Part shown: positions 22,314 through 31,700 of the stretch, piece after piece
How positions within the stretch are numbered: the stretch's first letter is position 1
How the letters are laid out: each line of letters opens with the position of its first letter
Assembly (NCBI RefSeq): GCF_014884965.1
Contig: NZ_JABTBO010000008.1
Location: 34,368-98,367, forward strand
Source: Spirabiliibacterium mucosae
GTDB taxonomy: Bacteria; Pseudomonadota; Gammaproteobacteria; Enterobacterales; Pasteurellaceae
DNA length: 64,000 nucleotides
Reading direction: 5' to 3'
The notes under the pieces: generated by a model
Told to the model about the DNA's origin: nothing
Seen by the model: the letters and a program-made list of their open reading frames with translations, nothing else
The model's database searches: none
Translations under genes and position numbers: made by a program

Positions 22314-22984
22314 CGCTTGTTTCTCCAAATGCTGTGCGTGTGTTTTAGCCAGTAGCCATCGTACAAGTCGCGCTTAGATAGCCTTTTCGGGCTATGGTGA
22401 ATAACGTAGTTGTTGCCAAGATAGACTGCCGCATGATTTGGCACATCCGCACCGATTGTGATCAGAATGACATCACCAATTTGTGGCTTATCAACTTGAT
22501 AAAACCCGCATTTCTCGATGTTCTCAAGATACAAAGTGCGGTTGTCATACCACCAATCATCCCACCGCTCAAAATCGGGTAAATCAAGGCCACTGAGCAT
22601 ATAAGCATCACGCACAATGCTGTAACAGTCTTGTTCGCCATGGATAAACTCACGCCCCGTTAACGGCGCGATATTGCGGTATTTGTGAATTTCGCCGTTA
22701 CATACAACCCACCAATCAAGAGCAGATTGCACCTGCATTTGGCGGTCGGCCTCCGATAAAATCGGCTTGCCGTCGGGGTGAGAGTGAACCAGTGCCACTA
22801 TGCCGTCGTATAATTGAGCTTTAAGCCAATCATCAGGGTGGATTTCAAAATAGTTTTCGCCGTCGTCTGCGATGTTTTCGCAAGGAAGGAATATTTTTTT
22901 ATCCCCATCAAATACGACAAAGCCGCACATTTCGCGCGGCTCTTGTTGTTTTGAGTAATTTAATATTGTATCTTGTAGTTTCAT
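22256..22984 (-). CDS. Tail assembly protein K (JAMM and NlpC/P60 domains)
   Basis: gpK combines two hydrolase domains and acts in tail-tip assembly and probably peptidoglycan digestion on infection. The 242-aa product has an N-terminal JAB/MPN domain with the zinc motif HSHPDGKPILSEADRQ and upstream glutamate (PREMCGF), and a C-terminal NlpC/P60 domain with the catalytic cysteine in GEQDCYSIVRDAY and the histidine in PNHAAVYLG. Both catalytic sets look complete. A plus-strand cargo gene is inserted between it and gene L. Confidence 0.93.
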   Translation of the reverse strand: MKLQDTILNYSKQQEPREMCGFVVFDGDKKIFLPCENIADDGENYFEIHPDDWLKAQLYDGIVALVHSHPDGKPILSEADRQMQVQSALDWWVVCNGEIHKYRNIAPLTGREFIHGEQDCYSIVRDAYMLSGLDLPDFERWDDWWYDNRTLYLENIEKCGFYQVDKPQIGDVILITIGADVPNHAAVYLGNNYVIHHSPKRLSKRDLYDGYWLKHTHSIWRNKRWLQLDFTAILNDLAISSN

Positions 22985-23025
22985 AATATTTACTTATGTT
23001 TACTGATGTCCACTGATGAATAATG

Positions 23026-23055
23026 TTGACATCTATGAACCTTACCCTATATACT
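23026..23055 (+). promoter_or_regulatory. Promoter of the NYN-domain gene
   Basis: A perfect TTGACA (23026-23031) is followed after 18 nt by TATACT (23050-23055). It faces away from the tail operon, so the gene can be expressed from the silent lysogen. Confidence 0.75.
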
Positions 23056-23067
23056 CTTAAGCAATCC

Positions 23068-23129
23068 ACCCTGAAGCAGTAAGCCATTATCAACCATCCC
23101 GATGATGTGCCGAACCTCAGGGTTTTTTT
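23068..23129 (+). promoter_or_regulatory. Terminator-like leader structure ahead of the NYN gene
   Basis: ACCCTGA (23068-23074) pairs with TCAGGGT (23117-23123), followed by seven Ts, all within the untranslated leader. It would stop most transcripts at about 70 nt unless relieved, giving either attenuation or a small RNA. Confidence 0.5.
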
Positions 23130-23154
23130 CTATGTAGTGTCTAGGGCTAACACA

Positions 23155-23904
23155 ATGGCAACAGCAATTCTTATTGACGGCGCCTATTTCATTAAGCGGA
23201 TTCGTCACTTTGAACCAGATAATTACTATAATGCAGAACGTATAGCAGACATGGTTGTTCGCTGTGCGATGCTTCATTTAAAGGAAAAAAATAGCCATCG
23301 GAAATTGCAGTTATATCGTATTTTTTTCTATGACTGCCCGCCGTTAGAAAAGAAAATGCACTATCCTATATCTAAAAGGTCAACCGACTTTTCCAAATCT
23401 AATGAAGCTGTGTTTCGATTAGAACTCCACCAAAGATTGCTTAAAAAGCGCAAACTGGCTCTACGTTTAGGCGATCTGTCAAAAGAAGCCGAATGGGTAA
23501 TAAAACCAGCGATTGTTCAACAAATTCTTAAGGGCGCTCGGGATCTCGCTCAATCACCGCTTACTGATGACGATGTTATTATTAATACTCGCCAAAAGGG
23601 TGTAGATATGAGAATAGGCATCGATATAACCACTCTCTCGTTAAAGAAACAGGTAGACCAAATAGTTCTAATCGCTGGGGATTCAGACTTTGTCCCCGCA
23701 GCAAAACTTGCTAGACGAGAAGGCGTAGATTTTATTCTGGACCCTATTAGACAGAACATTCCCTCTCAATTAAATGAACATATTGATGGGCTGCGTAGCA
23801 CATACATACCTAAGAAAGACAAAAAACTGGAGAATAAAAATAAGACACTACCCCAATCTATTAATGCTCGGGAATCCGCCAAAGTTAGCAGTGTTGTTGC
23901 GTAA
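23155..23904 (+). CDS. NYN-domain (PIN-like) RNase, lysogenic cargo gene
   Basis: NYN-domain proteins are predicted metal-dependent RNases. The 249-aa product (start MATAILIDGAYF at 23155) has the first acidic residue in LIDGAY, an acidic GVDMRIGIDIT strand and the family hallmark VLIAGDSDFVPAAKLARREG. It ends in a basic, lysine-rich tail. It is on the strand opposite to the tail genes, between L and K, with its own promoter, and its last 57 nt overlap the 3' end of gene L tail to tail. This is the typical state of a moron; a role in excluding other phages is only a guess. Confidence 0.85.
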   Translation: MATAILIDGAYFIKRIRHFEPDNYYNAERIADMVVRCAMLHLKEKNSHRKLQLYRIFFYDCPPLEKKMHYPISKRSTDFSKSNEAVFRLELHQRLLKKRKLALRLGDLSKEAEWVIKPAIVQQILKGARDLAQSPLTDDDVIINTRQKGVDMRIGIDITTLSLKKQVDQIVLIAGDSDFVPAAKLARREGVDFILDPIRQNIPSQLNEHIDGLRSTYIPKKDKKLENKNKTLPQSINARESAKVSSVVA

Positions 23905-24564
23905 CCTGCACCCTGTTGAGCAGTGGCTGCACATGTCCTTTTTCGGGTCATCGGTCGGCTGGTCTTTCTCGTCCGCCACTGGGCCACCGGTATAACCGCA
24001 CTCGACACCTCGATAAATCCAAGGGCAAGTGTCAGCAGTCATCACACGAGCTGGCAGCAATATGTTATCTGTTTCCGTCGGTAGCGATAACGTAAATGTG
24101 GCTGTTTCTGCCTTGAGTGATGTGAGTTGCTCAATTAGATAAATGCTAACCAACTCCTGCGTAGGGTCAGCGCGCTTGTTACCGCCATGGAAGTTTACTG
24201 CATCAAGGTAGTGCATATAGACTTGGCGACGGCGCACTATTGCGCCTATACCCTCATCAAATTGGCTAGCAATGCCAGTGATTAACCCGAATAAATTAGC
24301 GAGTGTTAAGGTTGGCCGATTACTTGGCCCTTGCCCTGAAAGCTCAAATCCAGTGACTTGGATAGGATAAGGCTGGTACTCCTCACCTTTCCAAATAATC
24401 GGCTTTCTTAACTCGTTTGTACCGTTATAGAATCGGTAAATCTCGCCCTGCTTGCCCTTTGAGTTAAACAGTCCGCGCATATCAATTTCGTATAAATCCA
24501 ATAGCGCATTCTGCTCAATCTTGGATAGCTCGAGTTTGTATTCTGTTGATATGGTTTGTGGCAT
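23848..24564 (-). CDS. Minor tail protein L
   Basis: The lambda gpL homologue sits between tail tube and tip. From the start at 24564 (MPQTISTEYKLELSK, AAGGA site) the product is 238 aa. A C-terminal set of four cysteine positions (CPWIYRGVECGY then CSHCSTGC) corresponds to the iron-sulfur ligands described in lambda gpL; a fifth cysteine is also present. It precedes K in tail order, interrupted by the NYN gene. Confidence 0.9.
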   Translation of the reverse strand: MPQTISTEYKLELSKIEQNALLDLYEIDMRGLFNSKGKQGEIYRFYNGTNELRKPIIWKGEEYQPYPIQVTGFELSGQGPSNRPTLTLANLFGLITGIASQFDEGIGAIVRRRQVYMHYLDAVNFHGGNKRADPTQELVSIYLIEQLTSLKAETATFTLSLPTETDNILLPARVMTADTCPWIYRGVECGYTGGPVADEKDQPTDDPKKDMCSHCSTGCRLRNNTANFGGFPSINRLG

Positions 24565-24667
24565 GAATTTTCCTTTTTTGCGATCACGATCGTGCAATCA
24601 CTCAAACACTAGATACAAAAAAGCCCCCATTTGGTAGGCTCACATCGAACCAACCAAAGGAGGCTTT

Positions 24668-24826
24668 ATGACTTTTAAACAATACTTATTTGCTACTTTG
24701 CCAGGTAATCTCCCTAACGAAGTATGGCATGCAATAACTACCCATCAGCTAGACCGGTGCAGTGAAGCTGAAAGGCAGTTTGTTGAAGAGTTAATCAGGG
24801 ATTACTATGTCAAATATCCCATGTAA
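24668..24826 (+). CDS. 52-aa small protein between antirepressor 1 and gene L
   Basis: A short plus-strand reading frame, MTFKQYLFATLPGNLPNEV to a stop at 24824-24826, with an exceptionally good ribosome-binding site (AAAGGAGG, 6 nt before ATG). The product is amphipathic with many charged residues near the end (CSEAERQFVEELIRDYY) and no membrane helix. It faces antirepressor 1 tail to tail. I do not recognise the family. Its orientation opposite to the tail operon suggests expression in the lysogen. Confidence 0.6.
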   Translation: MTFKQYLFATLPGNLPNEVWHAITTHQLDRCSEAERQFVEELIRDYYVKYPM

Positions 24827-24839
24827 CTAGGTTATCTGC

Positions 24840-25637
24840 CTACACATATGTAGGCTTTTCAAGTTTATTTGGCTTATTTTTATCTACAAGCTCACGAAAG
24901 AAAGGCAGTGAGCTTTTTATGTAGCGTTCACAAACATTATAGTTAAACTGTAAACTTCTTAGCTGACGCGTTTCTACGAGTTTGAAGATTCGTAACGTAT
25001 GGTATACCGATTCGTTCAACCGAGTTATGGCAAGCCACATATTGATAAGGTGTTTTTCTTGGTCAGGCGTTAGCAATACCTGTTTAGGTTCTGACTTATC
25101 AATCAACTCACCTTCGAGGATAATTTTGTGGCAGTAGGCAACCGCTTTTGGCAAATCATCTTTGTCTATGTCCTCAATGCTTTCTACGTTCATGTATTGA
25201 TGAACGAGATTGTAAGCATCGGAGTAGATCAAGCCTTTCTTGCTCACTAGCATATTGACAGCATTGCGTAGGCCAGTGCGATCATCTACGGTAGTTTGTG
25301 TTTTTTCGTATTTGCCTGTTTTGCGAATTTGAGGTAGCACTTCATTAAATACCCAGTTTTGAAACTCTACCGCTTCGGCTTTGCGTGATTTAAAAATGAT
25401 CCGATATAAGTTTGGCTCATTAATGAATGTCAGCTCTTGTTTCCCGCCGTTTGTAAGGGTGTAGATACTATCTACTCCCTTTGGGTCCAGAACTTTAGCT
25501 GCAAGATCTCGCGAGTTTTTAATGCCAAACACATCGCATACATCCTTCAAGCAAAAGTGCGGTTGTTCATTAATTAATTCGGCACGAACGATATTAGATT
25601 TAAAGTTGAAGGTTTGAAGTTGGGTCTGATTAGTCAT
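24840..25637 (-). CDS. Antirepressor 1 (BRO-N domain)
   Basis: Phage antirepressors inactivate CI-type repressors, causing induction or escape from immunity. The 265-aa product has an N-terminal BRO-N domain (residues about 5-110: FCLKDVCDVFGIKNSRDLAA, EFQNWVFNEVLPQIRKTG) and a middle domain starting [19 protein letters not shown] that is nearly identical to that of antirepressor 2, then its own C-terminal third. It lies inside the tail operon region but has its own strong promoter and a long leader containing a C4-like RNA whose loop pairs with its ribosome-binding site. Confidence 0.9.
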   Translation of the reverse strand: MTNQTQLQTFNFKSNIVRAELINEQPHFCLKDVCDVFGIKNSRDLAAKVLDPKGVDSIYTLTNGGKQELTFINEPNLYRIIFKSRKAEAVEFQNWVFNEVLPQIRKTGKYEKTQTTVDDRTGLRNAVNMLVSKKGLIYSDAYNLVHQYMNVESIEDIDKDDLPKAVAYCHKIILEGELIDKSEPKQVLLTPDQEKHLINMWLAITRLNESVYHTLRIFKLVETRQLRSLQFNYNVCERYIKSSLPFFRELVDKNKPNKLEKPTYV

Positions 25638-25648
25638 GATGACTTTCC

Positions 25649-25692
25649 TCTGTTAGTTATTTCGATTATCCACCTGTTTCGACATTAGGTGG
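25649..25692 (-). promoter_or_regulatory. Target boxes a2 and b2 over the antirepressor 1 start
   Basis: On the minus strand a hairpin CCACCT...AGGTGG (25670-25692) shows TCGAAA in its loop (box a2), and ACTAACAGA (25649-25657) runs into the AGGAAA ribosome-binding site (box b2). Both are complementary to parts of the RNA encoded just upstream. Confidence 0.7.
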
Positions 25693-25770
25693 TCGGGAGG
25701 TTCGAAAGCCCACTAACAGAAAGGCTGGAGTTATTCCCCTTTCGGGTATTGTATTCCTCACCCTCCCGAC
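25692..25770 (-). ncRNA. C4-like antisense RNA 1
   Basis: A 79-nt closed structure: GTCGGGAGG pairs with CCTCCCGAC. Inside are a CCCGAAAGGG-type tetraloop hairpin and a second hairpin AGCC-12-nt loop-GGCT (loop 25711-25722). The loop (TTTCTGTTAGTG) is complementary over 9 nt to the antirepressor 1 ribosome-binding region, and TTTCGA next to it matches box a2. Layout and sequence outside the loops are shared with RNA 3 at 59.5 kb. The architecture is that of C4 RNA of phages P1/P7 (Rfam RF01695) and P4 CI RNA; membership in that family is inferred. Confidence 0.75.
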
Positions 25771-25865
25771 ATTGAGAGATTTTTGCCCTACAATTCTTTT
25801 GGAAAGAAAGGAGTTATGAATTTCAGGCATAAAAAAACCGCTATGCTATCGGGTGCGGGTCGCCG

Positions 25866-25884
25866 CTGTCAGTTAAGGTTTCGA
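25866..25884 (-). promoter_or_regulatory. First copy of the target boxes (a1, b1), module 1
   Basis: Just after the promoter, TCGAAA in the loop of a small hairpin and AACTGACAG repeat the order and nearly the sequence of boxes a2 (TCGAAA) and b2 (AACTAACAG). The antisense RNA can thus act early in the transcript as well as at the antirepressor start. Confidence 0.6.
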
Positions 25885-25897
25885 CACCTTGAAGTTA

Positions 25898-25926
25898 AAT
25901 ATAGAAGAGTTAGGGCGACTTGTCAA
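25898..25926 (-). promoter_or_regulatory. Promoter of antirepressor 1 module
   Basis: Minus strand TTGACA (25921-25926), 17-nt spacer, TATATT (25898-25903). The transcript would carry about 250 nt of leader before the antirepressor. Confidence 0.8.
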
Positions 25927-25928
25927 CA

Positions 25929-25950
25929 AAAAGCCTGCTTTGGCAGGCTT
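25929..25950 (-). terminator. Terminator after the GHKL-nuclease gene
   Basis: AGCCTGC-CAAA-GCAGGCT followed by Ts in the minus-strand reading, directly upstream of the antirepressor 1 promoter, isolates that module. Confidence 0.7.
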
Positions 25951-25954
25951 ATGC

Positions 25955-27947
25955 TTATTTCTCAAATGTACTTGGTAAGTATTTTGAGTGCTTCTCTTTT
26001 AAATATTCTCTAGCAGTCTCTTTTGTTGCATCAAAGTCCAACTGCCGCTTAAAGAAGTTAATTCTTGTTTTTGCATTATTTAACACTTCAGCCCACTTCA
26101 TAATATAAATTTTTAAATTCAGCCTCTCTAGGTCCTGTATCAACCCCCTGACTTTGTTATTCTGAGAAGCTTCATTTTCAGCATAACTATTAAATTCATT
26201 TGATACTGCAATAAATGTCCATGATGTCTTTTGTTTATCAAATCGATCTTCTTCAGCTATAGCATATGCATATTTTTTAATTTGGGTGATAACCTCATCG
26301 TCTATTTTCTGAGATGGCCTCTTCAGTTCAACAATCAGATAATCAGTATAGCCTTCTCTAGGTGATCTTGCTTTATGGAATAATAAGTCCACACGGCCTT
26401 TTTTCCCATCTGACATCAATACTGGCTTTGCTATATCAGCATCTTTATCATAATAATCTAGTTTCTCTCTATGCTTCTCTAATATTTCATTTAGATAGTT
26501 TTCACTTCCCGAGAATTGAAAATCCTCAGAAAAAACCCAAGTTTCCTTTCTAAAATCTTATGTAGCTGGTCTCGTTCCAGAAGAGCTTTCTTGTTGTTTC
26601 TATCAAAAAGCAGTTCTTCTAGACCTCTTATTAAATTTAATCTATCAGCAACAACTTTAGATGCCTTAATAATGGATGAAAGAGTTGTGTTATCAAGTAA
26701 CCTACTTAGCGTTTCTCTATCCTCTCCACTTAAATTTAAAACTTCTGTTAGAATCTTTTCCATTGACTCAGGATTGTCTTTTAAAGCCTGAGAAATGAGC
26801 TTAAATGTAAGTTGTTTGTTTCTATATCGCTAGTTTTGAACTTAGGCAAGTTATCCTCAACCTGAGTCGCAACAATATCAAACACCTGACGCTCAGCGAT
26901 TTCAATATCTGTTATCGCTTTTGAAGTATCGTATGGATATATCCCCTCGTCTATCCAGTTCTGGAGTCTTTTAGCATCATCTTCAGCTTTTTTCTTTCTG
27001 AAATATTCATTCAGTTTATCAATAGAATGGTCGATTAATTCCTTGCCTTTATCATCTAAGTCTATTATTCCCATTCCATTAGCAATATTAAGTTCATTAA
27101 TGATCTGGCTTGCAAGATAAACAGAGTATGTATAGCCAGCACGTCTAATACGTTGCTGAACATTGTGCTCACATAAGCAAGAAAAATCATCTTTACATAA
27201 GAAAAAGTCAGACTCTCCCTTAGTCTTCCATATAATCAGCTTTATCTTACCAAGGTCACCATCAAGCATGATTGTGTCATCAAGTTCAATTAGTACAGAC
27301 GGATCAATCTTTTCTCCATTAACTCTAATTTCTACCTGCGAATATTGATACAGATAACCTGCAAAGATGTGGGTTAGCCTATTTATCAATTTTTCTTTTG
27401 ATAAGGAATCAACCTTGCTCTCAATGTTCTCAATGGTAACTAAAGTCCCCGTTTTCACCCCTGAAACTGGACTCTCATCAGTGATATCAACGGAGTCCAA
27501 GGAGTCCTTATTAGAAGTAATGCTAAATTTCTTTAAAGACTTGCCTTCCTTGTAAGTAGACTCCCATGTAATTTTTTGTCCTAAGGCAAATCCTTTAAAA
27601 CGACCTTCACCTTTTTGTCCGTGAAGCCCCCTCCCCTGTGCACTTTTAGGGGAGTTTTGCTTCCATGAGCCGCCCAATGTTCCGAAAGAGTCATGGGCCA
27701 ACTGGTGCTCTATCCCAACCCCATCATCTTTGATGGTGATTTTGTCTATACCTTCTAAATCATTTTTATAAATATGAATATCAATAACGTTGGCATCTGC
27801 ATCCAAGCTATTCCATATCAATTCAGACACCCCTTCATATACTGAGGTGTTAGCTAACCGTTGCAAATGGTCTATCTTCGTTTGAATGTTTATCTGCATA
27901 TCTAGGAGATTCTTGTGCTCAAAAATGATGCTCATATTATATTCCAT
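25955..27947 (-). pseudogene. GHKL ATPase fused to a PD-(D/E)XK-like nuclease, broken by two frameshifts
   Basis: Three consecutive frames assemble into one protein of about 660 aa. The N-terminal part is a GHKL (MutL/Hsp90-type) ATPase: ELIWNSLDADA, DDGVGI and GLHGQKGEGRFKGFALG. The last part has GRVDLLFHK and LIVELKRPS, an acidic-X-lysine arrangement typical of restriction-type nucleases. One missing base near 26831 separates TSD from YRNKQLTFKLISQ, and one near 26551 separates ILER from ETWVFSEDF. Such ATPase-nuclease fusions are good candidates for phage defence; this copy sits in the cargo region between M and L. Activity is doubtful as assembled. Confidence 0.78.
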
Positions 27948-28007
27948 TTTATTTTAGATAGGTATGCCGCTATGGATGAATTTGTGACTTGACTCATATT
28001 CCAGGCA

Positions 28008-28034
28008 ATAAAAAACCCCGACTAGCGGGGTTGA
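28008..28034 (-). terminator. Terminator after gene M
   Basis: ACCCCGCTAGTCGGGGT hairpin followed by six Ts on the minus strand. It would block the late transcript before L-K-I-J unless the Q-modified polymerase reads through. Confidence 0.65.
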
Positions 28035-28070
28035 TAGCTAAAGGTAGTTTGTTAAATAGCTAACTTGGAA

Positions 28071-28397
28071 CTACATCACCTCTTCAAACTCACAGTTAAA
28101 TTCTGTATGTGTTCTACCCATACTAGCGGTCCACTTGGTGCAAACAACTTTCACCGCTTTGCCCAAAAATGGATCGTTATACAAAAACGCCTCAACCCCC
28201 GCGCAATCAGAAAAAAAGCGGTCGACTTGAAACCGCTCTTCATTTTTGACCTTTACAACTACGGGATAAGATCGCAAAAGATTGTTTATGCCCTTGCGTT
28301 GACGTTGTTGATAGCCGTCACCGAATTGCACCTTATTAACACGAGGCTCACTGTTTATTGTGAGTGATGGTCTTACACAGAAAGGGAATGTTTTCAT
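28071..28397 (-). CDS. Minor tail protein M
   Basis: The 108-aa product matches lambda gpM in length (109 aa), position after the tape measure, and motifs: VNKVQFGDGYQQRQRKGINN near residue 20-40 and a C-terminal beta region with FLYNDPFLGKAVKVVC. gpM joins the tail tip to the tube. In lambda gpL follows directly; here a 3.4-kb cargo block intervenes. Confidence 0.88.
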   Translation of the reverse strand: MKTFPFCVRPSLTINSEPRVNKVQFGDGYQQRQRKGINNLLRSYPVVVKVKNEERFQVDRFFSDCAGVEAFLYNDPFLGKAVKVVCTKWTASMGRTHTEFNCEFEEVM

Positions 28398-28411
28398 AAT
28401 TACTCCAAAAA

Positions 28412-28440
28412 AATGCCAGCTAGTTAAGCTGGCATCTCTA
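28412..28440 (-). terminator. Terminator after the 79-aa ORF
   Basis: ATGCCAGCTTAACTAGCTGGCAT hairpin followed by a run of seven Ts on the minus strand. Confidence 0.65.
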
Positions 28441-28451
28441 GGGTTATATAG

Positions 28452-28691
28452 TTATTTAATGTCACAAGATTGCTTGATGACGCTTATGAAGTCATTCATA
28501 TCATCCTGGAGCTTCTTTGCTAACCCACTAGAGTCTTTGAACTCTAACTCTTTACATCTTTCGTTAATTCCGCCCATGACGTTTTCCAAACTTTTCCCTA
28601 AAACTTCTCTCTGCTCTTTAGTTAAAACAGCTAAAAGTGCAGTGAGAATGCTTCTGTTGTTTGTCGAAACAATAAAATTGTTTATATCCAT
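28452..28691 (-). CDS. Small phage protein of unknown function, 79 aa
   Basis: MDINNFIVSTNNRSILTALL followed by a mainly helical, charged sequence ending in KQSCDIK. A GGAGG-like ribosome-binding site (AAGGAGGAAAT) precedes the ATG. It sits between tape measure and M, on the late strand, with its own terminator. No recognisable domain. Confidence 0.65.
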   Translation of the reverse strand: MDINNFIVSTNNRSILTALLAVLTKEQREVLGKSLENVMGGINERCKELEFKDSSGLAKKLQDDMNDFISVIKQSCDIK

Positions 28692-28702
28692 TATTTCCTC
28701 CT

Positions 28703-31700
28703 TTATTTGAATGCTCCGCCACTCCTAAAATCATTTATTTGATTTTTTCTGTAGCGTTCATCCGCTATTCTATCCATTTGCTTTATTAACTCAACAGTGA
28801 TTTCTAACTGTCCATCTTTCTCTTTCGATGTGACCTGTCCTGTCGCTGGCTCTCCGTTATTAATAACGTTTACCTTTATATCACCACGACTGGCGACTGA
28901 CCGTATTTTCGGTATATTAGGAATTGCCACCCCACCACCATTCGCAAAACTTCGACCGTAGTTCAAGCTATTGAGATAATCCAGTCCTAGCCGTGCGGTC
29001 GCCTCTTTGGTAAAGACATATTCCCCCTTATGCACTACGCCAGCGGGGGTATATTTACCACCATGCCCCGTATAGCCACCGGTGGCATAACTTCCCATGA
29101 AGGACATATCAAAACCCATTGCTTTGCCACCAGCTTTTATGGCCTCAAATATCATCATCTTGATAATCATACGCTGAATATCTTTGATGATTGAGGTCGC
29201 AAAATCCCTAAAATCCGCTTTCCCCGTCATCACAAAATCAGTAAGCGCATCAGTCATTCCATTAATGGCGTTCGAGGTGATGTTTTCAACGTTGCCCATA
29301 ACGTCGGTAACGCTATCACCAAAATCATGCAATCCTTTAGTTAATCCATTCAATGGATCTGATTTGTCTGCATTTGCAAGCCACTTACTCCACTCTTCTT
29401 TTTGAATCGCTTGGTTAGCTTGTGTATCGGTTAGACGCCCCAGAGAATGTAGATTTTGAATCTCACTAACATTCTCTTGATACTTACGATTAGCGGCTAA
29501 TTTGGCATCGTATTTTTCTGCCAATGCCCATCGCTCTTTATTAAACCTCTCTTCAATTTGAAGTTTCGCTTCGGCTGACTCTTGCGCATTAACTACACCT
29601 TTTTGCTCAAACTCTTTCAACTTGGCAAAGGTGCGCTGATAATCTAACTCAATCTCGGTGAGAGAGTCTGCATTACTACGCTTTATCTCATCAAAAAAGG
29701 TAAGCCAGTTTTTCTTGGATCGTGCTTACTTCCTTTTGACGATTTTCCTTTTTCGAATGAATGTCAGCCTCAAGACTTCGTTGATAAGCCCGGCTCAACT
29801 GCTCAATATCGTAATCAGAATAACCTTTTTTATTTGCTTGCTCTTTTAGGTTAGCCTTATAATCTTCAACGCGGTATTTAATGCGATCTGCATCAGTCTT
29901 AGCACCATTTATTTTGGCTTGACGGTTTAACCGTTCAACTTCTTTTGCTGCACCAGCTGACAAGGAGAATTGATTTAACCCATTCATGCCTATTACCGCA
30001 CTTACAGCAGCACCTGCTAGTTGAAGCGTTGCAGCAGTTAATGCTTTGATATTTGGCGTCAATTCCAACACATTGCTGTTCACATCAAGGATTTTTAGCG
30101 CAAATTCTTGTAGCTCTGGCGAAAGATTGGTAACCGCAGTACTCGCTCCACCTAATGCATTGAGCAAATCCCGCTGAACAATATTCGCATGCTCTTGTGT
30201 TAATGTGTTCAGTTTTTTCTGCGATTCCTTTAGCTTATCCTGAGCTTGTTTTACATCTTTGTACGCCTGCGCCTCTTTCGCTTTTGCTTCACGAATTTCA
30301 GCTGAGGATTTTGGAACAATGCTAGAAACGCCATAGAAAGCATCAACAATTACATCCGAAGTTTCTGCTGCTGCGCGTTTTGCTTTTTCATATTCCGCAG
30401 TGAGTTTTTTAAGCTCTTCTTCCTGCACTCGAATAGATTCTGTAAGTAATGTGGCGTTCGCATCAGCCTCTTGAGTGGTCATTTTAGCTAACGCATCTGC
30501 TGTAACATCAATCGAATCAGCTAATTCTAACGTTTTGCGCTTCGCCTCTTCTGAAGACTGAATAAACTCATAAATCGCAGATATAGCAAATCCTGCCCCT
30601 ATTGCCAGCGCACCCCACGGGCCACCTACCATTGCCAGTGCTTTACCTGCAATACTCGCAGATTTTGTAGCCACCGCAAGGCGTTCGGTAGCTGCTGTTT
30701 GTGCATTGATTAACGCAGTTTCGCGAGCAGTTTGTGCTTGTAATTCAGTTGAAAGCAATACCCTTGCTTGCTCGGTTTTAGCGAGGTTCATCTGTACAGT
30801 TAGGTTAGCAATGTAGGCTTGAGTTGCCTTTAACTCTGTTGCAATCTTACCTTGTTCAGCCTTAATACTACCTACTAATGCACCGGCTCTTTGCCGTTCA
30901 GCTGCGGCAGAAGCTAATGTGGCGTGGATATATTGTACGAGTTTAACACCACCAAGTGCGCCACCAACACCGACGACTAACGGAATAATATGCTCTAAAT
31001 TGCGAGCAAGAAGATCGATACCGCTTGCCAATCCCCGTGCGGCATTTAGGCTATCACTGGTTTCACCCACCCATTTTGTTGTAGCTGTCTTCAAGTTTTC
31101 AAAAGCAGCGGAAACCGTCAATACACGAGTTGAGAAATCTTTATCTACACTGGCTTTGGCTTTCTCAAGTGCTGGGATAATCACGTCCATTGTGAGATTG
31201 CCAGCGTTGGCCATGTTGCGCAGTTCACCTGTTGTTACACCTAATCCACGTGCAATTGCCATCGCAAGCCCTGGTGTTTGTTCCATTACGGAGTTAAACT
31301 CTTGCCCACGAAATACACCACTGGCTAATGACTGCCCGAATTGCATTAACGCTGCTTGTGCTGATGCTGCACTTGCACCTGAAACCGCCACCGCTTTAGA
31401 TACCGTTTCAGTAAGGCTTGCCACCTGTGATTGACTAATGCCTAATGTTTTAGCGTTTTGTGCAAATCGCTGATAAACTTCAGCAGTCGCATTCACAGCC
31501 TGATTGGTGCGTGTTGAAATAGCAAACACTGATTCCATCGCCCTCGCACTTTCAACCGACGAGGAGCTTACCAAGCGTATACGGTTGCCAATTTCAGTGT
31601 AAGCGTCTGCATATTGAACTAATGCTTTCACACCTGTGGTTGCAATGCCAGCAAAAAAGCCCTTCCTTGCCCACTTATTTGTGCTGTTTAACGAGTTGGC

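Noticed and set aside
25660..25825. 54-codon ORF starting after the T-tract in the antirepressor 1 leader
   Set aside because: Reads through the C4-like RNA and resembles the small Ash-type ORFs; the conserved pairing and structure are better explained as RNA. A dual role cannot be excluded.
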